Assembly (NCBI GenBank): GCA_002937555.1
Contig: PTKB01000007.1
Location: forward strand, 1-28,595
Direction: 5' to 3'
DNA length: 28,595 bases
DNA from: Alphaproteobacteria bacterium MarineAlpha10_Bin2
GTDB lineage: Bacteria; Pseudomonadota; Alphaproteobacteria; UBA828
The notes under the pieces are model-generated. The model saw only the letters and a list, made by a program, of their open reading frames with translations, did no database searches and had not been told where the DNA came from. How positions within the stretch are numbered: the stretch's first letter is position 1; each line of letters opens with the position of its first letter. Shown here in pieces: positions 1-7,969 of the stretch. The translations under genes and the position numbers were made by a program.

Positions 1-411
1 CTCATCCTCACCGAAGGGCTCGATAATGAGCGGGCGAGCAAACCGGGATGGATTCTTCGGGACGGCGCGGCGGCGGCGCGGCTGGAATATAAGCGCGCGG
101 CCAGATTCCGCCCGACCGGCGCGGCGCGGCTGCCGGGCGGCGACATATTGGTGCTGGAGCGGCGCTATACCCTGATTGGCGGCGTCGCCGCGCTGTTGCG
201 CCGCCTGCCCCAGGAAAGCATCCGGCGCGGCGCGCGCCTCGACGGGGCGGAAATCGCGCGCCTTCAGCCGCCGCTTAACGTCGACAATATGGAAGGGATT
301 GCGGTGCGGCGCGACGGCGCCGGCGGCACGCTGATTTACCTGCTATCGGACGATAACTATTCCGTCCTACAGCGCACTTTGCTGCTCATGTTCGAGCTTC
401 GTGCCAACTAG
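1..411 (+). CDS. Esterase-like activity of phytase family protein, C-terminal fragment
   Basis: The frame is open from the first base and ends in TAG at 409-411, giving 136 residues without the N-terminus. The tail has the pattern of the esterase-like phytase family (PF13449): a GGDILVLERRYT strand, then DNMEGIAVRRD, then YLLSDDNYSVLQRT and a hydrophobic final strand LLLMFEL. In this family these are the last blades of a beta-propeller, usually in an exported protein of 300-400 residues; any signal peptide would lie outside the window. The true substrate of the family is poorly defined. The stop overlaps the stop of the convergent upp gene within the palindrome CTAG. The family assignment rests on the C-terminal third only. 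Confidence 0.75.
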   Translation, partial: LILTEGLDNERASKPGWILRDGAAAARLEYKRAARFRPTGAARLPGGDILVLERRYTLIGGVAALLRRLPQESIRRGARLDGAEIARLQPPLNVDNMEGIAVRRDGAGGTLIYLLSDDNYSVLQRTLLLMFELRAN

Positions 412-1061
412 GTTTCGAACAAGCGGTCGCCGGCATCGCCGAGACCGGGCACGATATAGGCCTTCTCGTTCAGTTTTTCATCGAGCGCCGCGGCCCAGAC
501 TTCGACCGTCGGATGCGCCTCGTTGAAAGCGCGCATGCCTTCCGGCGCCGCGACCATGGCCATGAAGCGCACCTTGCTGTCCGGCACGCCGTATTTGTTG
601 AGCACATCGACGGCATAGCTGGCGGAATATCCGGTCGCCAGCATGGGATCGACGAGGATGAACAGGCGATCCTTGTTCTCCGGCAGACGGACATAATATT
701 CGACCGGCCGCTTGGTCTCGGGGTCGCGGAACAGGCCGATATGGCCGATCGGCGCGGTTGGGATCAGCTGCGACAAGCCCTCCGCCATGCCGAGGCCGGC
801 GCGCAGCACCGGCACGATGGCCGGCTTGGTGCTGGCCAGAATGGGCGCCTCCATCTCGGTGATCGGTGTGGTGATCTTCTTGCTCGTCATGTCGAGAACG
901 CGGGTGATCTCGTAACCGATCAAGAGCGCCATCTCGCGCAAGAGGGCGCGAAAATCAACGCTGGTTGTGGTCTCGTCGCGCAGATGGCTGAGCTTGTGCA
1001 GCACCAGAGGGTGATCGACGATATGGAGATTGGGGAATTCATTCGCGGCGCTCATGTCCAA
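408..1061 (-). CDS. upp: Uracil phosphoribosyltransferase
   Basis: This 217-residue protein converts uracil and PRPP to UMP in pyrimidine salvage, in the cytoplasm. The PRPP loop VDPMLATGYSA lies near residues 137-147, and the uracil-binding C-terminal segment AYIVPGLGDAGDRLF is intact at about 201-215. The VPVLRAGLGM block near 83-92 is also typical. Length matches the family (about 208-217). The ATG is preceded by AGGAGA about six bases upstream. It converges with the phytase-like gene, sharing CTAG, and lies downstream of rpmB on the same strand with an 89-base gap that contains a 20-base inverted repeat, so separate transcription is likely. Assignment is very secure. Confidence 0.97.
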   Translation of the reverse strand: MDMSAANEFPNLHIVDHPLVLHKLSHLRDETTTSVDFRALLREMALLIGYEITRVLDMTSKKITTPITEMEAPILASTKPAIVPVLRAGLGMAEGLSQLIPTAPIGHIGLFRDPETKRPVEYYVRLPENKDRLFILVDPMLATGYSASYAVDVLNKYGVPDSKVRFMAMVAAPEGMRAFNEAHPTVEVWAAALDEKLNEKAYIVPGLGDAGDRLFET

Positions 1062-1113
1062 TCTCCTATACGTCCAAGCCAGATGGGCCGGACTATAGGT
1101 CGCGCCCGCAGTC

Positions 1114-1133
1114 GCGCCAATTGGAATTGGCGC
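1114..1133 (-). terminator. Inverted repeat between rpmB and upp, possible terminator
   Basis: A perfect 9-base inverted repeat, GCGCCAATT-GG-AATTGGCGC, lies 17 bases past the rpmB stop on the minus strand. It could fold into a hairpin of eight pairs with a four-base loop. No run of T follows it on either strand, so it is not a textbook intrinsic terminator. A protein-binding site for the adjacent upp promoter is an equal possibility. Confidence 0.35.
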
Positions 1134-1150
1134 CGCTTAACAATATTCTT

Positions 1151-1441
1151 CTAGCTGTTGGCGGCGCGGGCGCGGGCGATTTTCCGTTTCACCCGCTGCG
1201 CTTCCAGGGAGAGGCGCGAATTCGGCGTATTGAGGAGGTAGGAATCGAGGCCGCCCTGGCGCTCCACCGTGCGAATTGCGGACGTCGTCACACGAAAACG
1301 GACGCTCTTGCCCAAGGCGTCGCTGAGCAGCGTTTTCGACTGCAAATTCGGCAGGAAACGCCGCCTGGTTTTATTGTGGGCGTGTGAGACATTGTTGCCT
1401 GTCTGCACGCCTTTGCCGGTGAGTTCGCAACGCCGCGACAT
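1151..1441 (-). CDS. rpmB: 50S ribosomal protein L28
   Basis: This basic 96-residue protein starts MSRRCELTGKGVQTGNNVSH, the standard N-terminus of bacterial L28, a structural protein of the large ribosomal subunit. The following NKTRRRFLPNLQ segment and the SVRFRVTTSAIRTVERQGG block are also diagnostic. The alphaproteobacterial form is longer (about 95-100 residues) than the E. coli form (78), which fits here. A GGAGC Shine-Dalgarno sequence precedes the ATG by about eight bases. It stands alone between meaB and upp on the same strand, with short gaps on both sides. L28 is usually single-copy and essential, which marks this as core chromosome. Confidence 0.97.
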   Translation of the reverse strand: MSRRCELTGKGVQTGNNVSHAHNKTRRRFLPNLQSKTLLSDALGKSVRFRVTTSAIRTVERQGGLDSYLLNTPNSRLSLEAQRVKRKIARARAANS

Positions 1442-1508
1442 GAGGTCTGCTCCGCGTGAAATAGCTGGCCGTGGGGAGGCGCCTATTTAGGCCCGATCAT
1501 GGCGCGCG

Positions 1509-2519
1509 TCAAGCCCGATGCGCGGATCTGCGGAACGCCGCCAAGATGCCCGACGCGGCGGCCGCCGGCGTTTTCCGCCCCGATGCCACATCCGTCTGCA
1601 AACGCTCCGAGAGCGCGGCCATGCCGGGCTCGCCGCGCAAAGCGCTCATGACACGCTCCTCGACCTCGCGCCACATCCAGGTCGTTGCCTGTTGTGCCCG
1701 TTTGCGCTCCAAATCGCCCTTCTCATCGAGGGCGCCGCGATAGGCTTCGATGGCTTGCCAAACATCGTCCATGCCGCGCTCTTGCGCCGCCGAGCAAGAG
1801 AGAACACGGGGCCTGGGGCCGCCGCCGCCGCCGCGGATCAAGGCCAGGGCGGAGCGGTAATCGGCCTCCGTGCGGCGCGCCAGATCGGTCAAATCGCCGT
1901 CTGCTTTGGTGACGATAATGAGGTCTGCAAGCTCCATGACGCCGCGCTTAATGCCTTGCAAATCGTCGCCGCCGCCGGGTTGTACCAGGAGCGCAAACAG
2001 ATCCACCAAATCGGCCACGGCGGCTTCTGACTGGCCGACGCCGACGGTCTCGATCAATACCACGTCGAAGCCGGCCGCTTCGCAGGCCAACATTGCTTCG
2101 CGGGTGCGATGCGCGACGCCGCCGAGCGCGCCGGCCGCCGGCGACGGGCGGATAAACACGCCCGCCTCGCGTGCCAAACGCTCCATACGGGTCTTGTCGC
2201 CGAGGATCGAACCGCCACTGAGCGCGCTCGACGGATCGACGGCAAGCACGGCCAGTTGCTTGCCGATGCCAGTCAAATAGAGCCCGAACGCCTCGATAAA
2301 GGTCGATTTTCCGACCCCCGGCGGGCCTGAAATGCCGATCCGCACCGCCTTCCCGGTATGCGGCAGCAATTCTTCGAGCAGCTCCTGGGCCAAAGCCTTG
2401 TGATCTTCGCGCGCGGATTCGATCAGGGTAATGGCGCGCGCCAGCGCGCGCCGGTCGCCGGACCGGATATCTTCGGCGCTCGGACGATCGGCGCCCTCGG
2501 CCAGGGGAGGATCGGTCAC
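1509..2519 (-). CDS. meaB: Methylmalonyl-CoA mutase-associated GTPase MeaB (ArgK family)
   Basis: This is a G3E-type P-loop GTPase that protects and reloads adenosylcobalamin-dependent methylmalonyl-CoA mutase in propionyl-CoA metabolism. Walker A GPPGVGKST is at residues 65-73 counting from the chosen start. The switch region with DPSSALSGGSILGDKTRM, the VLIETVGVGQSE motif and VTKADGDL (the NKxD-like base-recognition motif, here TKAD) follow. The GTG at 2519 gives 336 residues, the usual family length, and begins just before the conserved DIRSGDRRALARAITLIES segment. An ATG at 2582 would add 21 unconserved residues and overlap the start of the divergent alkD-like gene. No mutase gene lies in the window, so the partner is elsewhere. 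Confidence 0.92.
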   Translation of the reverse strand: MTDPPLAEGADRPSAEDIRSGDRRALARAITLIESAREDHKALAQELLEELLPHTGKAVRIGISGPPGVGKSTFIEAFGLYLTGIGKQLAVLAVDPSSALSGGSILGDKTRMERLAREAGVFIRPSPAAGALGGVAHRTREAMLACEAAGFDVVLIETVGVGQSEAAVADLVDLFALLVQPGGGDDLQGIKRGVMELADLIIVTKADGDLTDLARRTEADYRSALALIRGGGGGPRPRVLSCSAAQERGMDDVWQAIEAYRGALDEKGDLERKRAQQATTWMWREVEERVMSALRGEPGMAALSERLQTDVASGRKTPAAAASGILAAFRRSAHRA

Positions 2520-2580
2520 CACCAATTCGAAACCCGCTTTTTGCCTTGCGCCCCACACCGGCACGCGCGACAAACCTTCC

Positions 2581-3270
2581 ATGACGAGCGCCGAAAAACA
2601 AATCCTATCCCGGTTGAAGGATCTTGGCCGGCCCGACGCGCTTGCCAGCATGGCGCATTTCGCTATCGATACCGAAAACGCATTTGGCGTCGCAGTTCCC
2701 GAATTGCGCCGCGTGGCCAAGGAACTTGGGCAAGATCATCCTCTTGCCCTCGCCTTGTGGCGTTCGGGCGTGCATGACGCGCGTCTCCTCGCCTCGATGA
2801 TCGCCGCACCGGCGGAGACGGACCGGGGTCTGGCGGATGCCTGGGCTGGGGACTTTCGCTCTTGGGATTTATGCGACCAATGTTGCACGAACCTGTTCCG
2901 GAAAACCGATTTCGCCCGTGATTTGGTAAGCGATTGGCGGAACCGCGAGGAGGAATTCGTCAAACGGGGAGCGTTCGCCATGATTGCGGTGCTGGCGGTC
3001 CATGATAAAGCGGCGACGGATGACGTCTTTGCAGCCTGGCTGCCGGTCATCGAGGAAGGCGCCTCGGATCCGCGCAATTTCGTCAAGAAAGCGGTGAACT
3101 GGGCGCTCCGGCAAATCGGCAAGCGCAATGCCAACCTCAACCGCCTGGCTAAGGATTGCGCGAAGCGTATCGCCGACGAAGGCTCGAAACCGGCCCATTG
3201 GATCGCCGCCAATGCGCTTCGCGAACTCGAAAGCGAGGCGGTGCAAACCCGTATCAACAGAATGGGTTAA
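2581..3270 (+). CDS. DNA alkylation repair protein, AlkD family
   Basis: This 229-residue protein resembles the AlkD/AlkC HEAT-repeat DNA glycosylases (PF08713), which remove alkylated bases such as 3-methyl- and 7-methylpurines. Diagnostic segments are FGVAVPELRRVAKEL (about 35-49), SWDLCDQCC (94-102), FVKRGAFAMIAVLAVHDK and NFVKKAVNWALRQIGKRN. The ATG at 2581 is chosen because homology begins right after it; the same frame remains open upstream but that part is unlike the family. The gene is divergent from meaB. The two genes' ATG codons at 2581 and 2582 would overlap in the tetramer CATG, which argues that meaB starts further in. No recognisable Shine-Dalgarno sequence precedes this ATG. 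Confidence 0.88.
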   Translation: MTSAEKQILSRLKDLGRPDALASMAHFAIDTENAFGVAVPELRRVAKELGQDHPLALALWRSGVHDARLLASMIAAPAETDRGLADAWAGDFRSWDLCDQCCTNLFRKTDFARDLVSDWRNREEEFVKRGAFAMIAVLAVHDKAATDDVFAAWLPVIEEGASDPRNFVKKAVNWALRQIGKRNANLNRLAKDCAKRIADEGSKPAHWIAANALRELESEAVQTRINRMG

Positions 3271-3348
3271 TGCCGTTTTTTTGAGAGGAAATTTCTGGCC
3301 AAACAGGCTATAAACCGGCTGTACACCACGCGCCAATCAGGAATCGCC

Positions 3349-4341
3349 ATGCTGATCGACCCGTTTGAACGTCATGTCACCTATCTGAGGGTGTCGGTCA
3401 CCGACCGCTGCGACTTCCGTTGCGTTTATTGCATGTCGGAGCACATGTCTTTTCTGCCCAAGGCGGAACTGTTGAGCCTGGAGGAACTGGACCGCCTGTG
3501 CGGTGCGTTCATCACGCTCGGCGTGAATAAGCTTCGTATCAGCGGCGGCGAGCCGCTTGTCCGGCGTGGCATCATGACCCTTTTCCATAGCCTTGGCCGC
3601 CATCTTGAAACCGGCGCTTTAGAAGAACTCACGCTCACCACAAACGGCAGCCAATTGGAGCGCTACGCCGAAGAACTCGTGGCCTGCGGTGTGCGGCGGA
3701 TCAATGTGTCGCTCGACAGCCTGGACGAAGAGAAATTCGTCGCCATTACGCGCTGGGGCAAATTCGGCAAGGTCATGGCGGGGATCGAAGCGGCGCGCGC
3801 CGCCGGACTCAGGGTTAAGATCAACACCGTCGCGCTAAAAGGCGTGAATGACGTCGAAATCGAAAATCTGGTGCGCTGGTGCGGCGAAAAAGACATGGAT
3901 TTGACTTTTATCGAAACCATGCCGATGGGCGAAATCGACGGCGACAGAAGCGCGCAATATTTGCCGCTCACTCAGGTCCGCGCACAAATTAAAAAATCAT
4001 GGACGCTGGACCATAGCGACCATGACTCAGGCGGCCCGGCGCGCTATGTCACGTTGCGCGAAACCGGCCAGCGGGTCGGCTTCATCACGCCGCTCACTCA
4101 CAATTTTTGCGAATCCTGCAATCGCGTCCGCTTGACTTGTACCGGCACGCTGTTCATGTGCCTCGGTCAGGACGATGCGGCTGACCTGCGGGCGCCGTTG
4201 CGTGCCAGCGAAGACGACGCGGCCGTGATTGCCGCCATCCAAGAAGCCATTTCACGCAAGCCCAAGGGCCATGATTTTATTATCGACCGTGCACACAAGG
4301 CGCCCGCGGTCGCGCGCCATATGAGTGTCACCGGCGGCTAA
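3349..4341 (+). CDS. moaA: GTP 3',8-cyclase MoaA
   Basis: MoaA is a radical-SAM enzyme that starts molybdenum cofactor synthesis by converting GTP to the cyclic 3',8 intermediate used by MoaC. The N-terminal 4Fe-4S triad C21-x3-C25-x2-C28 is in RCDFRCVYC. ISGGEPLVRRG is the SAM-binding GGEP motif. The second cluster motif CESC plus a Cys 13 residues on (FCESCNRVRLT to FMCL) binds GTP. The protein ends in the Gly-Gly tail required for activity. At 330 residues it has the normal length. AGGA lies six bases before the ATG. Its product supports Mo enzymes such as the oxidoreductase at 18343-20409; no other moa genes are in the window. Confidence 0.97.
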   Translation: MLIDPFERHVTYLRVSVTDRCDFRCVYCMSEHMSFLPKAELLSLEELDRLCGAFITLGVNKLRISGGEPLVRRGIMTLFHSLGRHLETGALEELTLTTNGSQLERYAEELVACGVRRINVSLDSLDEEKFVAITRWGKFGKVMAGIEAARAAGLRVKINTVALKGVNDVEIENLVRWCGEKDMDLTFIETMPMGEIDGDRSAQYLPLTQVRAQIKKSWTLDHSDHDSGGPARYVTLRETGQRVGFITPLTHNFCESCNRVRLTCTGTLFMCLGQDDAADLRAPLRASEDDAAVIAAIQEAISRKPKGHDFIIDRAHKAPAVARHMSVTGG

Positions 4342-4352
4342 ATTTTTTCTTC

Positions 4353-4376
4353 CAGGGCCCTGACTTTTTCAAAAAG
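4353..4376. repeat. Two small palindromes after moaA
   Basis: Eleven bases after the moaA stop is the perfect palindrome CAGGGCCCTG (4353-4362), followed by CTTTTTCAAAAAG (4364-4376), which can pair end to end. A T run (AATTTTTTCTT) lies before rather than after the first element, so this is not a classic intrinsic terminator in the plus direction. These may be a transcript-end structure or an operator in the 135-base gap before nadK. Confidence 0.25.
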
Positions 4377-4476
4377 CGTCTCTCGCGCAAGCGCAAAAGT
4401 GGCATGGCTGAAGCCGGTGCCTTGACTATACTGAGCAGGGGCGCGGAAAGAGACTGCTCGGGGGAGGAAATATTAG

Positions 4477-5244
4477 ATGAAATTTGAACGCTTTGCCGTT
4501 GTTGCCTCCCGCTCGCCCAATGCGCAAAAGGCGTTGGAGGAAATCACATCGCGCTACAAATTGTACGATCCGGAAGACGCGGAAGTGATCGTCGCCCTCG
4601 GCGGCGACGGCTTCATGCTGGAAACGCAGCATCGCTTTCTCAGTCACGGCAAGCCGATTTACGGCATGAACAGAGGAACGGTCGGGTTCCTGATGAACGA
4701 ATTCAAGGCGGATGGATTAGCCGAGCGCCTCGAATTAGCCCACCGCTCGGAATTGCACCCCCTGCGCATGACGGCCGAGAACAACTACGGCGTCGTACAG
4801 GAAGCGCTCGCCATCAATGAAGTGTCACTGCTGCGCCAAACGCGCCAAGCCGCTAAGATTCGTGTCAAAGTGGACGGCATCGAGCGCGTTCCGGAGCTCA
4901 TTTGCGATGGCGTGCTGGTCGCCAGTCCGGCCGGCAGCACCGCCTATAACCTATCCGCGCACGGCCCGATAATTCCGCTGGGATCGAACATTCTCGCCTT
5001 AACACCGATCAGCGCATTTCGCCCGAGACGCTGGCGCGGCGCGCTGTTGCCGAACGAGGCCGAAGTCGGCTTTGAAATAATCGAGGAGCAAAAAAGGCCA
5101 GTCAGTGCGGTTGCCGATTACACCGAAGTGCGCGATGTCGCCTCGGTGACCGTTGCCGTCGATCCGAGTGTGACGATACATCTGCTGTTCGATCCGGAGC
5201 ACAATCTGGAAGAGCGCATCCTCAACGAACAGTTCACACCCTGA
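4477..5244 (+). CDS. nadK: NAD kinase
   Basis: This cytoplasmic enzyme phosphorylates NAD to NADP. The catalytic GGDG is at residues 42-45 within VALGGDGFML. The conserved NE pair of INEVSLLR is at 114-115, and the nucleotide-site motif DGVLVASPAGSTAYNLSAHGP follows. At 255 residues it is the short alphaproteobacterial form lacking the N-terminal extension of E. coli NadK. A strong purine-rich ribosome site (GGGGGAGGAAA) ends about eight bases before the ATG, and a TATACT hexamer at about 4427-4432 could be a -10 element. The next gene begins within or just after the nadK stop region, so the two are probably co-transcribed. Confidence 0.96.
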   Translation: MKFERFAVVASRSPNAQKALEEITSRYKLYDPEDAEVIVALGGDGFMLETQHRFLSHGKPIYGMNRGTVGFLMNEFKADGLAERLELAHRSELHPLRMTAENNYGVVQEALAINEVSLLRQTRQAAKIRVKVDGIERVPELICDGVLVASPAGSTAYNLSAHGPIIPLGSNILALTPISAFRPRRWRGALLPNEAEVGFEIIEEQKRPVSAVADYTEVRDVASVTVAVDPSVTIHLLFDPEHNLEERILNEQFTP

Positions 5245-5260
5245 AGAGGGAACCGACAAA

Positions 5261-6199
5261 CTGATCCAGATTCCCGATATTGCGCAGCATGAATCCGGCA
5301 ACACAGATGTTCCCTATGTGACGACCCTGGAAGGCGCAAAGCCGGGTCCCACCGCCATGGTAAGCGCGCTCATTCATGGCAACGAATTATGCGGCGCCAT
5401 CGCACTCGACAGGCTCCTCAGCACTAAATTCTCACCGGATCGGGGCCGCCTCATTGTGGCGTTCGCCAATGTCGCCGCGTTCTCGCGGTTTGATGCCGCA
5501 CACCCCTATGCGTCGCGATTCATCGACGAAGACATGAACCGGTTATGGTCTCGCGAGACATTGAATGGCACGCGCAAAAGCACTGAACTCGCACGCGCGC
5601 GCGAACTGCGCCAGTTCGCCGAATCGGCGGATTTTCTTCTCGATATTCATTCCACATCGCTCCCGGCGCCGGCCATGCTGCTATGTGGCAGCCGCGAGAA
5701 AGGACGGATTCTGGCGGCCAAGATGGGGTATCCCTTTCATGTCGTGGCCGACATTGGCCACACATCCGGTGTCAGGCTGCGCGACTTTGGTGCGTTCAAT
5801 AACGGCGCAAGCGCCAAATCTTCCGTGCTTGTCGAATGTGGCCAACATTTCGATAAAAACAGCCCCACCGTCGCACTGAAATCGATTGTCGCATTTCTCA
5901 AGGCGTGCGGCATGCTCGACGATACACCCGAGCAATTTCCCGCCCTGCCGAGGCGGCGTGGTCAGAAATTTATCGAAGTCAGTCACGCCATTACGATTCG
6001 CTCCGACGGCTTTGCTTTCAGCCGTGAATTTCGGTGCTTTGAAACAATTGCCAAAGCGGGTACGCGATTTGCGCAGGATGGTACGCGTGAAATTGTAACG
6101 CCGTATGACGATTGTGTACTCGTGATGCCGGCCCGGCAGCCATTGAGGGGTCAAACGGCTGTTCGTCTTGGCCGGTACGTGGCGGGCGGCAAAGATTGA
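5261..6199 (+). CDS. Succinylglutamate desuccinylase/aspartoacylase family hydrolase (likely CTG start)
   Basis: This is a zinc carboxypeptidase-fold deacylase (AstE/AspA family, PF04952). Zinc-site motifs are ALIHGNELCG (His and Glu of HGNE) and the His of DIHSTS. RFIDEDMNRLWS, which carries the substrate-binding Asn-Arg, and the late catalytic-Glu segment VLVECGQH are also present. The first conventional start is GTG at 5318, but the frame upstream continues with LIQIPDIAQHESGNTDVPYV, which fits the family's usual N-terminus. No ATG, GTG or TTG exists there before an in-frame stop at 5171. A CTG at 5261 with AGAGGG ten bases upstream is therefore the best start (312 residues). It lies 16 bases after nadK. 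The substrate is unknown. Confidence 0.85.
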   Translation: MIQIPDIAQHESGNTDVPYVTTLEGAKPGPTAMVSALIHGNELCGAIALDRLLSTKFSPDRGRLIVAFANVAAFSRFDAAHPYASRFIDEDMNRLWSRETLNGTRKSTELARARELRQFAESADFLLDIHSTSLPAPAMLLCGSREKGRILAAKMGYPFHVVADIGHTSGVRLRDFGAFNNGASAKSSVLVECGQHFDKNSPTVALKSIVAFLKACGMLDDTPEQFPALPRRRGQKFIEVSHAITIRSDGFAFSREFRCFETIAKAGTRFAQDGTREIVTPYDDCVLVMPARQPLRGQTAVRLGRYVAGGKD

Positions 6200-7317
6200 A
6201 TAGAGAGACGCCCTCTCGTTCTTCCGACACGATACCCGCGCCGCCGCCGGCGCTCGGTATTTCGGGTGGTACCGCCATTAAATTTATTTTTGCGCTGGCT
6301 CTCGGCGCCATCGGTGGCGCTGTTTTCTATATGTTGCAACTACCGCTTCCCTGGCTGTTGGGCGCCATGTCATTCGTGACGATTGCCGCTATTGCAGGCG
6401 CGCCGCTTGCCTCCTGGGCGCGTTTTCGAAATGGCATGGTTGCGGTATTGGGCGTGTTGCTGGGCTCGCAGTTCAATGCGGAGATATTCGCCCGTGTCGC
6501 GGATTGGTATGTCGGCCTTGCCGGCGTGGCGCTATCCGGCGGATTAATGGTGGCGCTATGTACGCTCTATTACCGAAAGATCGGCGGGTACGACCGCACA
6601 TCGGCCTATTTTTCCGCGATCCCCGGCGGCTTGAGCGAAATGATGGTGCTCGGCGAGGCGATGGGAGGGGATGCCCGGAAAATTTCCCTGTCTCACGGCG
6701 TGCGCATCCTCACGGCAGTGTTTCTCATCGCGTTTTATTTTCGCCTGTTCGAAGGCTATCAGCCGACTGGCCTGGTCGGCGAAGAGGTCTCGGCGATCGG
6801 CTGGCATGACGGTTTGATACTGGCCGCCTGCGCCATCGTCGGATGGCCCGGCGCCCGCCTTCTTCGTATCCCGGCGGGACAACTCGTCGGGCCGCTTGCC
6901 CTCAGCGCCGCCGCGCATTTGACCGGTCTGGTCAGCGCCATGCCGCCGGGCGAGTTCGTCGCGGTGGCTCAGGTCGCGCTCGGTGCCGCCATCGGAGCAC
7001 GCTTTGTCGGCGCCCGAATCACCGAAATATGGCGCGTCATCGCGGTTTCAATGGGGGCGGCGCTCATCATGGTGGCCATTGCCGCGATATTTGCCCTGGG
7101 TTTGGGTGAACTCTCGGGCTCGTCCAAAACGGCGCTATTCCTCGCACTGGCGCCGGGCGGCCTGGCCGAGATGAGCATTATCGCGCTTTCGTTCGGCACC
7201 GCGGCGGCGTTCGTATCCACGCACCACATCGTCCGCATAATCTTGTTGGTCGTGATCGCGCCGGCGCTGTTTCGAATTCTGTTTGTGGAATCGCCGCCCG
7301 GCGCTAAAGGCCGCTGA
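6196..7317 (+). CDS. AbrB-type integral membrane protein (PF05145)
   Basis: This is an inner-membrane protein of about 373 residues with roughly ten hydrophobic helices. It belongs to the family annotated as AbrB or putative ammonia monooxygenase. Despite the name it is unrelated to the DNA-binding AbrB of Bacillus, and its role is not established. It is built as two halves: the signature PGGLSEMMVLGE followed by a His-x-x-Arg-Ile segment in the first half recurs as PGGLAEMSIIAL with HHIVRI in the second. The likely start is TTG at 6196, whose last two bases form the TGA stop of the preceding gene, implying translational coupling. An upstream ATG at 6112 lies inside the hydrolase gene and is unlikely. 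The last 14 bases overlap the convergent TetR gene. Confidence 0.82.
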   Translation: MNRETPSRSSDTIPAPPPALGISGGTAIKFIFALALGAIGGAVFYMLQLPLPWLLGAMSFVTIAAIAGAPLASWARFRNGMVAVLGVLLGSQFNAEIFARVADWYVGLAGVALSGGLMVALCTLYYRKIGGYDRTSAYFSAIPGGLSEMMVLGEAMGGDARKISLSHGVRILTAVFLIAFYFRLFEGYQPTGLVGEEVSAIGWHDGLILAACAIVGWPGARLLRIPAGQLVGPLALSAAAHLTGLVSAMPPGEFVAVAQVALGAAIGARFVGARITEIWRVIAVSMGAALIMVAIAAIFALGLGELSGSSKTALFLALAPGGLAEMSIIALSFGTAAAFVSTHHIVRIILLVVIAPALFRILFVESPPGAKGR

Positions 7318-7969
7318 ACGACAAGCCGCGATAGATGACGTCGGTCACGCTGTTGCCGAGCGCTTCCAATTCGGCGGCCGAGCCGATCGAGCCCTTGAGT
7401 TGGCCATCGACGATAAGGGTGGCCAAGCCGTGGAAGGTCGACCACGCCGAAATAAAGAGACGTTGCGGGTCCGTATCGCCGCCCTCCAATCCCGGGCGCT
7501 GACAATTGGCGATCGAATCGGCAATGATCTGAGACGCCCGGTCCGCCGCTTCCTTGAGGCTCGAATGCTCGCTCTTGTCGGACACTTCCGGGCCGAACAT
7601 GACGCGAAAATGCGACGGATTGCTGGCGGCAAAATGAATGTAGGCGAATCCGATAGCGCGAAATTCCGCCAGCGCGAGCCCGCGCGTCTCTTCGCTTGCC
7701 GCCCGCATTTTATTCTCGAGAGCGCGAAATCCCTCTTCGGCTACGGCGGCGAGAAGGCCTTCCTTGCTGGCAAAGTGGCGATAGGGCGCGGCCGGGGAGA
7801 CGCCGGCCAAACGCGCCACCGCGCGTAGCGAGACGCCCCGGGGTCCTTTCTTTTCCACCATTGCCAGCGACGAATCGAGCAAAGCTCGGCGCAAATTGCC
7901 ATGATGGTAGGCGCCCTTTTTGGAAGATTTCCGTTTCGCGCTTCCCGACGGTTTATCGGAGGCTGCCAT
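7304..7969 (-). CDS. TetR/AcrR family transcriptional regulator
   Basis: This 221-residue DNA-binding protein has a Lys/Ser-rich start, then a typical TetR N-terminal helix-turn-helix at about residues 25-68 (RRALLDSSLAMVEKKG, then VSLRAVARLAGVSPAAPYRHF and ASKEGLL). The C-terminal part (AYIHFAASNPSHFRVMFGPE, later WSTFHGLATLIVDG) matches the TetR-C WHG-type ligand domain (PF13305). Regulators of this type usually repress a neighbouring or their own gene. The candidate region is the 162-base gap upstream (7970-8131), which precedes the DUF2141 gene and holds a TTAACGCT direct repeat. It converges on and overlaps the AbrB-type gene by 14 bases. Ligand unknown. Confidence 0.92.
   Translation of the reverse strand: MAASDKPSGSAKRKSSKKGAYHHGNLRRALLDSSLAMVEKKGPRGVSLRAVARLAGVSPAAPYRHFASKEGLLAAVAEEGFRALENKMRAASEETRGLALAEFRAIGFAYIHFAASNPSHFRVMFGPEVSDKSEHSSLKEAADRASQIIADSIANCQRPGLEGGDTDPQRLFISAWSTFHGLATLIVDGQLKGSIGSAAELEALGNSVTDVIYRGLSFSGL

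Noticed and set aside
513..1154. 213-codon plus-strand frame opposite upp
   Set aside because: It is antisense to a canonical uracil phosphoribosyltransferase and has no family features.
4364..4376. Intrinsic terminator after moaA
   Set aside because: The palindromes are AT-rich or lack a following U-tract, so I list them only as palindromes.
6112..6195. ATG at 6112 as start of the AbrB-type protein
   Set aside because: It would place 28 hydrophilic, unconserved residues inside the preceding gene; the TTG at 6196 overlapping the stop is more economical.
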